Translations under genes and position numbers: made by a program
Shown here: positions 29,201 through 36,934 of the stretch, piece after piece
Position numbering within the stretch: the first letter of the stretch is position 1
How the letters are laid out: each line of letters starts with the position of its first letter
Assembly (NCBI GenBank): GCA_016713365.1
Contig: JADJPG010000029.1
Coordinates: 24,979 to 88,978, forward strand
Direction of reading: 5' to 3'
Source: Verrucomicrobiota bacterium
GTDB lineage: Bacteria > Verrucomicrobiota > Verrucomicrobiia > Limisphaerales > JADJPG01
Length of the DNA stretch: 64,000 nt
Notes under the pieces: model-generated
Seen by the model: the letters and a program-made list of their open reading frames with translations, nothing else
The model's database searches: none
What the model was told of the DNA's origin: nothing

Positions 29201-30339
29201 TCAGGTCGCGCCGCCCCGGCGAACTCGAACTGGGTGTCCGCCGCCAGCCCAGCGAGCGTGATTGGCTGGAGCGCGCTCGGCGCGACACGGAAATCCAACT
29301 TGTTCCAACCACCGCTCTGCCGGACCGCCGCGTTGAACCTGAGGCGGACAGGAAAGTCTCCGGGCTTGTCGAACATCAGCACAAACTGATCGTTGGTGAA
29401 ACGCACCCGCCAGTCGGCGTTGCGCTCGAGTTCAGCCAGGGCCACGCCCCCGGAGAGCAGCGCGATGGAACCGCCGCGCGGATTCTTCACCCGAGCGATC
29501 GCCGTGAGAGTGAAGGCGGCGCCCGAATCGCTGAGCGCGCCGTTGAGTTGAAACTCGCGCAGCACGACACGCCGGGCCTCGGGATCCGCCAAGGTCACGT
29601 TGAGCGGAAGCGTGTAGGCCGACCCTTGGAATCGGAACGCGATCGGCTCCGGCTCACCCACCTTCGATTCAGCGCGCATCGCGTCGGGGAGAAACTTGAC
29701 GTCCATGGGCACGAGACCCGTGGGAGCAAAGGGCTGCGCATCGAGTTCCAGCGCGGTCTCCACTTTCAAGTAGCCATTGAACAACGCGGTCTGAGGCGGC
29801 GCGAAGGTCAGCGGCTGAACGGGGTTCCGCCAGGAGGGGGTCTCGCGCTCGGCGACGATGGTCACAGCGATTTGGGTGAGCGGTTTGTCCGACTTTCGCG
29901 GTCGCAACACGAGCGCTCGCGTGCCGTTCGTCTCCTGACGCACGCTCCAGTCGAGCAACTTTTCTCCGGTGACTTTCCGGATCTCGCCATCGCCGGTGAG
30001 GGTGAGCGAAAGCTCCCGTGGCTCGCCCTGAAGAATTTCAAACGTGGCGTTGACGGTGTGCAGATGTTTCTCCCGGGTGATTTGCAGCAGGTGCTGAAGC
30101 GTGGTGGCGAAGAGAGCCTTGTCCTTGTCACCGGGCAGTCCGGTCAGGTTCGCCTCAATCACGAGCCGCGCCTTACCGTCCTCGATGCCTCCGTTGAGCG
30201 AAAGATTCCTCAGCTCGGCCTGGGCAGCACGCGCTGGCGATTGGACGACCACCGCAATCAGGACCAGAAGCAGCGCATGGTGTATCGCCTGCGAGCGGCG
30301 GAGTGTAGCAGCGAGGAATGGAAGCAGGTTGGTCAGCAT
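23239..30339 (-). CDS. 2366-residue membrane protein of unknown function
   Basis: No family was recognised. The protein starts with a signal peptide (residues 1-39), followed by about 1000 residues of predicted beta-rich exported sequence. About 1080-1290 holds six hydrophobic segments. The last one, rich in Ala with STGTAEAAAPAT after it, looks like a second signal peptide or membrane exit. Another beta-rich region of roughly 900 residues follows, then a helical region with a TPR-like LLESGNPQQARQAFQSAF piece (about 2170-2200) and a C-terminal helix (about 2338-2356) with positively charged tail. The two beta-rich halves share a general theme of strand pairs and could descend from fusion of two exported proteins. 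It lies downstream of an ECF sigma and VWA gene on the same strand, separated by an inverted repeat. A cell-envelope structural or transport role is possible; none is shown. Confidence 0.75.
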   Translation of the reverse strand: MLTNLLPFLAATLRRSQAIHHALLLVLIAVVVQSPARAAQAELRNLSLNGGIEDGKARLVIEANLTGLPGDKDKALFATTLQHLLQITREKHLHTVNATFEILQGEPRELSLTLTGDGEIRKVTGEKLLDWSVRQETNGTRALVLRPRKSDKPLTQIAVTIVAERETPSWRNPVQPLTFAPPQTALFNGYLKVETALELDAQPFAPTGLVPMDVKFLPDAMRAESKVGEPEPIAFRFQGSAYTLPLNVTLADPEARRVVLREFQLNGALSDSGAAFTLTAIARVKNPRGGSIALLSGGVALAELERNADWRVRFTNDQFVLMFDKPGDFPVRLRFNAAVRQSGGWNKLDFRVAPSALQPITLAGLAADTQFEFAGAARPDRSGSDFKSFLPPDGAVKLGWKEVRAEVEGKLFYAAEMLAQISISPGLMRQTALIDGKIMQGELNRLVVAVRGQGNVTVVQGANLLSWNVEAGSVAGERLLVIQFNQPQKDAFAVQVQMQTELGAFPQAVEAMRLQPEGATRFAGHFRVVNQGAVRLEVVQSTGLSQISPEQFPESDATKALLATSASQRFAFRFSSGEFALRVNADNVLPELSVSQLLAYHLGEAELAIDGEFELDIREAPVREVVLRVPKGFVVARLGAAGLSDYFLREPADQPDAELRLVYGQTIADRQVIQLRLERNGALGQSDWTLPRVEVIKAKSTRGHIAVSADAGFRLTPDRTVALTDIATAFFPRKVAGIQAAFRLSEPAWEAALRVERLPQSIQADVFHLFSIGEGIAYGSSTMNYQISGAPVSAFRVALSDEYFNVEFTGKDVRNWQKSTNGYVVQLNTPVSGTYTLLATCERPFKAQGETLTFTGARPLGVQSEQGHTLVVSAYQFQVTPANVSPGLLELETGEVPAEYRLFFDAPILKAYRYTARPFNLQLALSPLQQGETLGLVVDRAVLTTRISKDGEVLTDARYFVKNRGNPHFRLTLPEGTTLWAATVNGATVVPVKDGTSNLIPLPQRADPNAVQTLDLKLALRSKTPARVTALAPVVAAPVLLAEWKLEPDTAQRLTYRSGSLAPAGGVTDLSGFAGLARMFSRGDAILQAGLALALVVFGVWAWRWATREGGYRFGVRHLGGTLVGLLSVLIASTIFLTLLDTAGRQMQSPPRGLTFLAPVQQSGSALSVEVANVADEMTFWSALGFAWPALLALVVWGRAFICPRDGTGVGWVVLGWTLVAWAALRWPNGAGGFVVLVMAFLVVHVLLPAARNLFRVPRRPAPPAEPGPAAATAALILGALLWVSTGTAEAAAPATAASFIKEPAMAESVTQVIRVEEKFALATATVRWHAQKDQVLPLIFEPAVVTRISFPTNALKLVQSFANSKRVQQLIAEQNGTFDIEVQYQLQVVQRDGESGITLPTHHGLVNRLTLTLVDLDVDVTSPSAVSVTRAAVSTNATTATIVLAPAVDSWIGWKPRSRDVKREKAVFFAELFQLYVPAAGVVEGVHQVQLRPAQGELSEVVFDVPGAATVTDVTDAASSAPRSEKRSASPSVIALWRFDPDARKLRVTLNPPQSRPFTLIVRSQLATGPLPLNQNSGLLSVVGAAGQLGSIGVATGSEVQLDAVAADSFSSINLEDFPTSVLNPLRAQIAGITLRRAFRYADAKGEIGIKASAVEPDVRVETQETLSLSEDRTLLAANVSVAVTRAGIFRLSFLLATNLDVESISGAALSHWTELKAPEGRIITLHLKGKTEGQQQFSVNLAGPGTKATTNYLVPRLTFREAGKQRGQLVIVPEQGMRLQVGTRDGVTQLDPQKSGIRQKGVLAFRLLQSPWSLALGIEQVDAWVQVTSLQHATVTEAQVKVAANLQYQIENTGLKSLRVRVPTNAESVRFRGEQVADFLVVAGTVTNDMQTWEVKLHRRIIGKYLLQATWQTLVPEAATNVPVRGVECLDANLQRGFVTVQSGGRLQVRAQTLPAALQPAEWQAIPRALLQDIPDASANFTYRLVEPVFLLALGLERHEATKLLPARVNNVTLTSVISDEGVMLTQVKLELVPGDKRLLNFTLPAEAKFWFAFVNQNGVWPWREQDRILIPLEQQSRTDKATTVELFYSSRIGAPGGRKLDLALLGPKFDLPLENITWQVYLNEKWQLAEWGGTLQLQEDERVTTPLLVDVKSYLDNELVQNRAKTKAAEDMLSLGNTLLESGNPQQARQAFQSAFGLSTHDSAFNEDARVQLHNLKLQQALVGLNVRQSASAGESAPAPGNLKDLRNRKDVAYTQQEAKQIIDANSADDNAALMRLAERIIQQQDAAVTAPTAIRASIPQQGRLLTFRRTVQIDTTADLRLSLHTIAKQAASTGMRVVILVGLFAGFILLAWMARRSSQKAL

Positions 30340-30387
30340 AAAGTTTTTCTCTCAGTTGGTTTCAGTCTGCGTCAGGGCGACTGACTT

Positions 30388-30460
30388 CGTAGCCGCCGAC
30401 GTGAGGAGGCGGACTCTGTGTCTATCGCGCGCCATCCGCCTCCTCACGTCGGCGGCTACG
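30388..30460. repeat. Perfect 26-nt inverted repeat with 21-nt loop
   Basis: The arm at 30388-30413 is the exact reverse complement of 30435-30460. The arms are GC-rich (CGTAGCCGCCGACGTGAGGA at the start of the left arm) and enclose 21 bases. The element lies in the 176-bp gap between the VWA gene and the 2366-residue gene, both on the minus strand. It could act as an mRNA hairpin, a processing or attenuation site, or be one copy of a dispersed palindromic (REP-like) repeat. No second copy was found in this window. Confidence 0.9.
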
Positions 30461-30515
30461 TGGCTCGCTCCATCGCATGATCGTGGACTTCGGAACGGCA
30501 TGACGACGGGATGGT

Positions 30516-33500
30516 TCACTTGCCCGAAACGCTCTTGGCCTGGCGGATCATCCACTCGAGTTTTTTTGGACGCGGATCGGCAGGCCAGGTTTCCGGGACG
30601 CCGCCCAGGTAGCCGAGCAGTTTGTCGGGCGTGACCTCGCCGGCGAAGGGACTCGACACCAGCCATTCGCTGAACGCAGCGGCGCTCGCGGCCAGTCGCA
30701 GCGCGGCGCTGGATTGCTCCAGTGGCCTGGCGCTTCCGTCGTAGTCCAGCGGCCACTCGTGCTCTCGATAGTCGCCCGAGCTCGGAACTTTGAACCGCAC
30801 ACGGACGGTGCCGAGCGGTCCTTCGCCGCGCGGATTCACCTGCACGGCGTAAAGCGCGTTGCCGGCTTCCGCGGCGCCGATCTCGGCCGCGTCCACCGTG
30901 TTGTCGCGGAACTGTTCCTTCTTCAACTGATGTTTCGCGTAACCGATCTGGCGATAAGCGGTGACGCGGCGCGGGTTCCATTCCACCTGCACCTTCACGT
31001 CGGACGCCGCGACTTTGAGCGCACCGGCAAGTTGCCCGGCGAACTCGCTCGCCGCGGCCTCAGGCGTGTTCACGAACCCGTAGCGACCGTCGCCATTACG
31101 AGAGAGAGCCTCAAGCAACTCGTCGTTCAACCCATCCCAGCCGATCCCGAAGCAATCGAGCGCCACGCCCTGCCGGCGATGGGCCTCCACTTTCTTCTTC
31201 AAAGACCCGGGTTGAACGTCGCCGAGATTCGCCGCGCCATCCGTGAGCAGCACGACGCGGTTCACGCCGTTCGCGAGGAAATGTCGCAGTGCGGTCTGAT
31301 AGGCCAGATTCATCGCCTCTTCGAGATTGGTGCCGCCTTCGGGCGTGAGACCGCCGACGCGTTGCGGGAGTTCACCGGCCTGACCGCCGGGCAAGCCGTC
31401 CACCCACAGCCGGGCCGTGCGCGCGAAAGAAACGACGCTCACGCGGTCCTGCGGCTGAAGCTGGCCGGCGAGCACGCGCAGGCATTCCTGCCGGATGCGC
31501 ACGCGGTCGGCGCGTTCCATCGAACCGGAATTGTCGATGAGCAACACGAGGTTCAGCGGCCGGCCGGGCTGGCGACCGCTCGCAGCCGTCTTCACCGAGA
31601 GGCGAATCAGATCGCGATCATGCGCGAACGGATACCGCGCGCGTTCCCAGGCGAAGGCGATGGGCGCGCTGCCGCCCGGCTCCGAGTCGCGATAGTCAAA
31701 GGCGTTGATGAATTCCTCGCTGCGAATCGTGGCCACATCCGGCATCTTCCCTTGCTCCAGCGCCGCCGCCGCGAGCTTGAAGGAGACGTCGCTGACATTG
31801 AGCGAGAAGGTGGAGAAGGCGTTGTCCACCGTGCTGACCTCGGGCTGAGGAACCGGAGCCTCGGGTGCGCGCCGCAGGACGCGGCCTTCTTCAACAATCA
31901 GCCCTTTCTGCAACGCGGCGAACTCATCAACGCGCTTGCGTTCCGAGACTTCGTTTTCCAATCGCACGGGTTTTCCGGCGACGAGGCCGCTTTGAGTCTG
32001 AACCTCGCTTTTGGCATCCGCTTCGCGCCCGAGTTGCTGGGGGAGGACGACGGCGAGGCGCTTCGAGCGCGACTCAACAGGTTCAGGCGCGGATGTGATC
32101 AAGTTACGCTCGTGGAGAGCGACGTTTCCAAAGCGGCCCAATGATTCGCCAGATGATTTGTCAAACTGCACCGCGGCAACATTCGTTGCGGTCACGTCCA
32201 GCCGGATCCCAGCTTTGGTTGAATCATCCAGTGTGGAATCCCATCGCGAATCTGATTTCTGCCCTGGGATGGCGGGCGCGTTGAGCGCATTACCATTCAC
32301 CTGCTGAAGCGCGACGTCGCCGACTTGGCCTCCACTAGCGACCAGCTTCTCCTGTTCGTCGACAACGGACGCGATGTTGTCTTTCCGTTTTGGCGAGGCC
32401 GTTTTTTTGAACGAAGTGCCAGCGAAGAGGGACGATATCTCTGCCAACGTTTTCGGGGCGGTCGGCGTCGTGATGGTCGTTGGTTTGTCCGCCGACGGCG
32501 GTGCGGTAGGTTCCGTTGGTCTGGAGGCCGGAACAGGAGTGGGAGTCGGACCGGATGCGGGCTTCCCTTCAGAGTCGGCAAAGTAGCGATCTCGTTGTTC
32601 CTTCCAGGCAAGTTGTGGCGTGACTCCCGAATCCGCAGCCACGAAGTCCGCGGAAACTGGCAGACCTGTAGCGGGTTCCAAGGCGACTGCCACCGGTGGC
32701 GCAGGCGGAGGAATGACTATCGGAGCGGCCGGCGAAAGAGTGGGGGCGGGAGCCATCCAGGCGGTATCTACTGCGGCGATTTGTTGCCTCCCGACGCTTT
32801 CACTCAACTCACGATTGTCGGCGCCTCTGACACCGCCATCAGTGGTGCCAAAGAACGATTGTTTCTCCACCTCCGCCTTGATGTCCGACTTGAATTCGAA
32901 CCCGACCGCGGACAACGGCCTTCCTGCAGTCGTGGCGTCCCCCTTGGCACCAGCCTGACCACCCCCGCCGGTGCTGTAGGCGAAGAATTCGTGGGCGCTC
33001 ACCGCTCCGGCGGGCGCAACGGCTCCCCCGAGACCAACACCGCCACCCGCAAAACCCTGACTCTGGCCAGCGACACGATCCGCGATGGTTCCCATCTTCT
33101 TCTCCGGCGACGCGACCGAGTAAGCGCTCAAATCGGCGAGACCGTCCGCGGGAGTCACTGAATCGAAAGCAACGACTGCTTCACCATCTCGCACTGCAGG
33201 TCCCGCCGCTTGCCCAAGTTGCGGCAGGGCGATTTCGCTTCCACGCGAAACGCCCGCGGGATCTGACGGTGGCGGCGTGGACTCCTTTTTCGGGACTGCG
33301 GATTCATCGAAGAACTTGGTGACCGGCGCTACATCGTGGGCGCTTCCAGCGGATTTCGATATTTCCGATCGCCCACGAGTGACGGTTCCGGCGACCAGAT
33401 GTTCCGATTTCACTGCGTCACTGGCGTCGGCCAACTCCAAGCCGAGCTCTTCTCTCCGTTGGGCCGAGATCACCGCAGGGCCCGCCGAGCGCGCTCGCGT

Positions 33501-33896
33501 AAAGTTGGGTGCGAAATGAATCGCGGCGATGGCGATCAATCCCATCAACATGGCCGCCACAGCCGCCCATTCACGCCAGTTCACGGAGGGACGCTTCGTC
33601 CGAGCCAGCGTCGATTGCGGGATAACCTTGAAGTGTTGCAGCAGCTTCTCACGCCGCTCCGCCGAAAGCCGGAGCGCTTCGGCGGGCGGCGTGGTTTCCT
33701 CGCGAAGCGAACCAGCTGCCTCGCGCACCAACCCAAGCGTCCGCGCGAGGCGTTCATACAGTTGCGCCAGCGCGGCGTCCTGTGCGAGCGCCGCGCGCAG
33801 CGTTCCCTCCTCCTCAGCGGAAAGTTCCCCAAGCAGCAACGCCGTGAGGCGCGCCTCCATGGCGTCGCGGGGTGATTCGGGTGATTCAAAGCTCAT
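30516..33896 (-). CDS. VWA-domain protein with anti-sigma-like N-terminus (YfbK-like)
   Basis: 1126 residues from ATG 33896. This start is chosen because it overlaps the sigma-factor stop as ATGA; the longer open frame upstream only shadows the sigma gene. Residues 1-105 resemble the cytosolic part of an anti-sigma protein (LLGELSAEEEGTLRAALAQD), then a membrane helix at 110-128. A long low-complexity Pro/Thr/Ala/Gly-rich region (about 130-690) follows. The C-terminal 440 residues match the E. coli YfbK type: a lead-in FSTFSLNVSDVSFKLA, then the von Willebrand A domain with the metal site LIDNSGSME (near 785), a TNLEEAMNLAY motif and LTDGAANLGD, then a conserved tail ending near KKLEWMIRQAKSVSGK. 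It probably binds ligands outside the membrane and restrains the co-encoded ECF sigma factor inside. No anti-sigma zinc motif was seen. Confidence 0.87.
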   Translation of the reverse strand: MSFESPESPRDAMEARLTALLLGELSAEEEGTLRAALAQDAALAQLYERLARTLGLVREAAGSLREETTPPAEALRLSAERREKLLQHFKVIPQSTLARTKRPSVNWREWAAVAAMLMGLIAIAAIHFAPNFTRARSAGPAVISAQRREELGLELADASDAVKSEHLVAGTVTRGRSEISKSAGSAHDVAPVTKFFDESAVPKKESTPPPSDPAGVSRGSEIALPQLGQAAGPAVRDGEAVVAFDSVTPADGLADLSAYSVASPEKKMGTIADRVAGQSQGFAGGGVGLGGAVAPAGAVSAHEFFAYSTGGGGQAGAKGDATTAGRPLSAVGFEFKSDIKAEVEKQSFFGTTDGGVRGADNRELSESVGRQQIAAVDTAWMAPAPTLSPAAPIVIPPPAPPVAVALEPATGLPVSADFVAADSGVTPQLAWKEQRDRYFADSEGKPASGPTPTPVPASRPTEPTAPPSADKPTTITTPTAPKTLAEISSLFAGTSFKKTASPKRKDNIASVVDEQEKLVASGGQVGDVALQQVNGNALNAPAIPGQKSDSRWDSTLDDSTKAGIRLDVTATNVAAVQFDKSSGESLGRFGNVALHERNLITSAPEPVESRSKRLAVVLPQQLGREADAKSEVQTQSGLVAGKPVRLENEVSERKRVDEFAALQKGLIVEEGRVLRRAPEAPVPQPEVSTVDNAFSTFSLNVSDVSFKLAAAALEQGKMPDVATIRSEEFINAFDYRDSEPGGSAPIAFAWERARYPFAHDRDLIRLSVKTAASGRQPGRPLNLVLLIDNSGSMERADRVRIRQECLRVLAGQLQPQDRVSVVSFARTARLWVDGLPGGQAGELPQRVGGLTPEGGTNLEEAMNLAYQTALRHFLANGVNRVVLLTDGAANLGDVQPGSLKKKVEAHRRQGVALDCFGIGWDGLNDELLEALSRNGDGRYGFVNTPEAAASEFAGQLAGALKVAASDVKVQVEWNPRRVTAYRQIGYAKHQLKKEQFRDNTVDAAEIGAAEAGNALYAVQVNPRGEGPLGTVRVRFKVPSSGDYREHEWPLDYDGSARPLEQSSAALRLAASAAAFSEWLVSSPFAGEVTPDKLLGYLGGVPETWPADPRPKKLEWMIRQAKSVSGK

Positions 33897-34453
33897 GGGA
33901 CAACTCCAGTTTTTGCGAGCTCCGCCGCGACCGCTTTGATCGCGTGATGCAACAGGTAGCCCACGTGCGTGACGGACAGGCCGGTGCGGCTGCTGATCTC
34001 CTTGTAGGATAATTCGTCGATAAACTTCAGGCGGATCAAGTTCCGGCTCCGCTCGTCCAGCGATTGCAAACTGAGCCGCACCAGACCGATGCCCTCCCAC
34101 CGCGCGATTTGTTCATCCGGCAATGGCAATGGATCGCTGGCGTCAACGGAGCCCGGCGATCCCTCGTCGCCGCCCGCCGGATCGAGCGGGACGATCTTGC
34201 CGGACTTGCGCCGGTGATTGAGCGCCATGTTGTGAACCGTTCGATAGAGCCAGTGCCTGGGCTCGCGGACTTCGGCGAACTGGACATGGAGTTTCATAAA
34301 GGCTTCCTGAACGGTATCCTCCGCCAGCGACCGATCCCCGAGCAGCCGCAGGGCATAGCTCAGCAAGGGCGATTCGAGAGCGGCAAACAACTCTTCGATC
34401 GTCTCGACTCGCGGCGGCTCAGCGCTGGAAGTATCAGGACAAGGCACAGTCAT
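33893..34453 (-). CDS. ECF-type RNA polymerase sigma factor
   Basis: 186 residues. Region 2 is near residues 30-85 (YALRLLGDRSLAEDTVQEAFMKLH, then PRHWLYRTVHNMALNHRR) and region 4 near 130-175 (LDERSRNLIRLKFIDELSYKEISSRTGLSVTHVGYLLHHAI). A short acidic linker separates them. The TGA stop overlaps the ATG of the VWA gene as ATGA, so the two are translationally coupled. The tight coupling and the anti-sigma-like N-terminus of the VWA protein suggest a sigma/anti-sigma pair. Likely targets include their own operon and perhaps the downstream 2366-residue protein. Confidence 0.92.
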   Translation of the reverse strand: MTVPCPDTSSAEPPRVETIEELFAALESPLLSYALRLLGDRSLAEDTVQEAFMKLHVQFAEVREPRHWLYRTVHNMALNHRRKSGKIVPLDPAGGDEGSPGSVDASDPLPLPDEQIARWEGIGLVRLSLQSLDERSRNLIRLKFIDELSYKEISSRTGLSVTHVGYLLHHAIKAVAAELAKTGVVP

Positions 34454-34750
34454 GCTGGGTCAGGCGTCGCGTGTCGCGTTCGGTCGATTTACCCGTATCT
34501 GACGGCATTTCATCCTATCTGACACCGCAGCCCACCCTTTCTTAGACGAAAGATTTTGGAGATTGCTCTGGCTACTCTGGCCACTTGCGTGAGAACTCCT
34601 TCACGATGCCGCCCGCAATGCTGATAAGCCAGGCGTCAAGACTTCGACACCGGACGATCCTACGGTTTTGTTAATTGCCCAAGAGGTACAGGAACTGGAA
34701 CCTCACGAGTGAGCCGAATCACGAGCGGCGTCGGCAAATAACGTCGACCG
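34454..34750. other. Intergenic region upstream of sigma/VWA operon
   Basis: 297 bases between two minus-strand genes, containing the promoter of the sigma/VWA operon and the 3' end region of nothing else, since the next gene's stop is at 34751. No gene, repeat or RNA was recognised. Confidence 0.4.
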
Positions 34751-36586
34751 TCATCGGCCGACAGTTCCGGCTGGCTCAGCACGGACCTCATCAAAGTCCG
34801 ACCCGGTGAAATCCAGCCGGTAGATCATCCCTTCGTATCCTACCGCGTAGATGTTGCCAGCTTCGTCGGTGCCGAAAGACACGAGCCCTTGCGGGAGTTC
34901 ACCAATCTGGCGCGCCGCCTTCAGTTTTCCGTTCTCCTGGGTGACACCGAAGATGCGCTTCGAGACGTAATCACCACACACGTACACTCCGTAGAAGGAA
35001 CTCTTTTTGTCTCCGCGATAAACAAATCCGCCCGTGATCGAGACGCCATACTTCCGTTTGTAGGCGAAGATGGGCGGGGTGAAGGCGCGTCCTTCCTGGC
35101 GATATTGGTTGGAGAAGGGCTCGAAGCCTTCGTAGACATTCCACCCGTGATTCTCGCCGCGACGCACGATGGCCACTTCTTCCTCGCGATCTTGTCCGAC
35201 ATCAGCAAGCCACAGATCGCCGGTCGCACGATCGAAGCTGAAGCGCCAGGGATTGCGGAGTCCGTAGGCCCAGATCTCCGGACGCGCGTCGGCCCGGCCT
35301 ACGAACGGATTGTCTTTGGGAACGGCGTAGCCCAGCTCGCCCTCCGTGCGATCCACGTCGAGCCGCAGCAGTTTGCCCAGCAGAAGCTGAAGGTTCTGGG
35401 CGTGACCGTTGGGATCGTGGTGTGGACCGGTGTCGCCCATGACGACGTAAAGATAGCCGTCCGGCCCGAATTGCAGACAACCGCCGCTGTGATCCTCGGC
35501 CACGCTGACAATCTTCAGCACGCGTCGCGGAGCCTGGCCTGAGTCAGTTCTGAAGTCCTTGGCGAAGGTTTTCTCGACAACGATCGTGGCGACTTTGCCG
35601 TCCTCGAACACCTGGTATTGGAGGTAGTACTTGCGGTTCTCGCGAAAATTCGGATGAAACGCCAGATCCTGCAGTCCATTCGGCCCGCGTTCGCAAAAGA
35701 CATCGTTTTCGAGGTCGGCAAACACAGAGTTGTCTTCACCCGTGGGCGTTTTCTCCATCCGCCAGATTCGTCCCTTCTGGTGAAGCACGAGGAATACATT
35801 GCTTGACCCGGGGATCTGATGGAACGCCGTCAGGCCGGTTTGCACCTTCTGCCGCGGCAGATTGAGTTCCTGCGAGAAAAACGGCCGCAAGCTCACAGGC
35901 TTGGCGAGAGGAGGAATCACGTTCGGCATGCCGTGGTCGCTGGCCAACGCAGATTCTGGCTGACGCAACGAAGCCAGATACTCCGTAAGGTCAGCGAACT
36001 CCTGCAAGGAAAGTCCGGCGTGCAATCCTTCCGGCATGAGCGAGAGCGTGCTGCCTCGCTGCTCCTTGATCTCGGCCGCGGCAATGGTCACCAACTTGCC
36101 GTCGGCACCCATGAGTTGCACGCTGGCACCCGTCGCCTGTTTGAGAATCCCTTGATGTTCGTCCCCGGATTTTGTTTCCACGATCACCGTCCCGTAGCCG
36201 GGAGAGATCGTGGCCGACGGCAGCAGCACCGCATCCACCAAATCACGGCGCCCGAACTTGTCGCCCACCGCGAATAGATCCGGGCCGGCTTTGCTGGCGC
36301 TACCGTCCACGGAATGACACTGCGCGCAGGCAAGTCGCTGATCGTCAGAGAAAAGCTTTGCGCCTCGGGAAACATCACCTTCGCGCGTCAACGCGTGCCT
36401 GCTATACGCGTCCGGCTTCAGAGGTCGCGCGGGAGCCTGAGCGAAAGCTTCCGTCTCCAAACTGCATGGAGCAACGACGACAAGTAGAGCGAAGCCAAGA
36501 TGTCGGGCGCGGGTTTTCAATCGCGAGCAGAGTGAAGATCCCTTCCCGCTCCGGTCAAGTCCGCCGCGAGCCCCGGAACTGACCAA
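34751..36586 (-). CDS. Cytochrome c fused to PQQ-type sugar dehydrogenase (GSDH-like)
   Basis: 611 residues. A membrane/signal segment lies near residues 28-50 (GFALLVVVAPCSLETEAFAQ), preceded by a long basic leader; no better internal start exists. The cytochrome c domain has one haem site C87-A-Q-C90-H91 and extends to about residue 210; its layout (GADGKLVTIAAAEIKEQR) matches the haem-binding region of Planctomycete-type c cytochromes. From about 230 the protein is a six-bladed soluble glucose/sorbosone dehydrogenase propeller (LTAFHQIPG, GLQDLAFHPNF, DHSGGCLQFGPDGYLYVVMGD, AYGLRNPWRFSFD, GENHGWNVYEG). PQQ is the usual cofactor of such propellers, but no PQQ-synthesis gene is in the window. 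It likely oxidises a sugar in the periplasm and passes electrons to its own haem. Confidence 0.9.
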   Translation of the reverse strand: MVSSGARGGLDRSGKGSSLCSRLKTRARHLGFALLVVVAPCSLETEAFAQAPARPLKPDAYSRHALTREGDVSRGAKLFSDDQRLACAQCHSVDGSASKAGPDLFAVGDKFGRRDLVDAVLLPSATISPGYGTVIVETKSGDEHQGILKQATGASVQLMGADGKLVTIAAAEIKEQRGSTLSLMPEGLHAGLSLQEFADLTEYLASLRQPESALASDHGMPNVIPPLAKPVSLRPFFSQELNLPRQKVQTGLTAFHQIPGSSNVFLVLHQKGRIWRMEKTPTGEDNSVFADLENDVFCERGPNGLQDLAFHPNFRENRKYYLQYQVFEDGKVATIVVEKTFAKDFRTDSGQAPRRVLKIVSVAEDHSGGCLQFGPDGYLYVVMGDTGPHHDPNGHAQNLQLLLGKLLRLDVDRTEGELGYAVPKDNPFVGRADARPEIWAYGLRNPWRFSFDRATGDLWLADVGQDREEEVAIVRRGENHGWNVYEGFEPFSNQYRQEGRAFTPPIFAYKRKYGVSITGGFVYRGDKKSSFYGVYVCGDYVSKRIFGVTQENGKLKAARQIGELPQGLVSFGTDEAGNIYAVGYEGMIYRLDFTGSDFDEVRAEPAGTVGR

Positions 36587-36934
36587 GGTCAGGCGAAAGG
36601 CTTGGCTGGCGGGTTCGACCGGACTAGGTCCGATGACAGGAATGTCATTTAAGCTTCATTTCCTCTTCATGGGGATCAGGTGAAATGAATCCATGTTCAT
36701 CGCCATCGCCCTGCCCTTTCCCATGGCCGGTGTTCCACGCGCCAGTTTCCAGACCACCGTTCGGCGGATCGGTCAAACTCCCCGCAGCCGGATTTGCAGT
36801 GAAGCCACCCATTCCCAATCGACCTCGGATCTAATGAACAGCACCCCACAGAGTTCACGCGATTCCGGCGTTCAAAATGAGCAGAGTATCATTATCCGAT
36901 TCCCGGAGTGCTGAAATAGAATCGAACTACCAAC
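36587..36934. other. Intergenic region upstream of the two-component/cassette 1 operon
   Basis: About 350 bases between divergent genes. A 73-codon plus frame at 36693..36914 has no recognisable features. The segment from about 36640 to 36690 is A/T-richer than its surroundings (TTTAAGCTTCATTTCCTCTTCAT) and may hold a promoter. This is the only long upstream region for the whole 36935..41679 gene set, so regulation of cassette 1 should act here. Confidence 0.4.
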
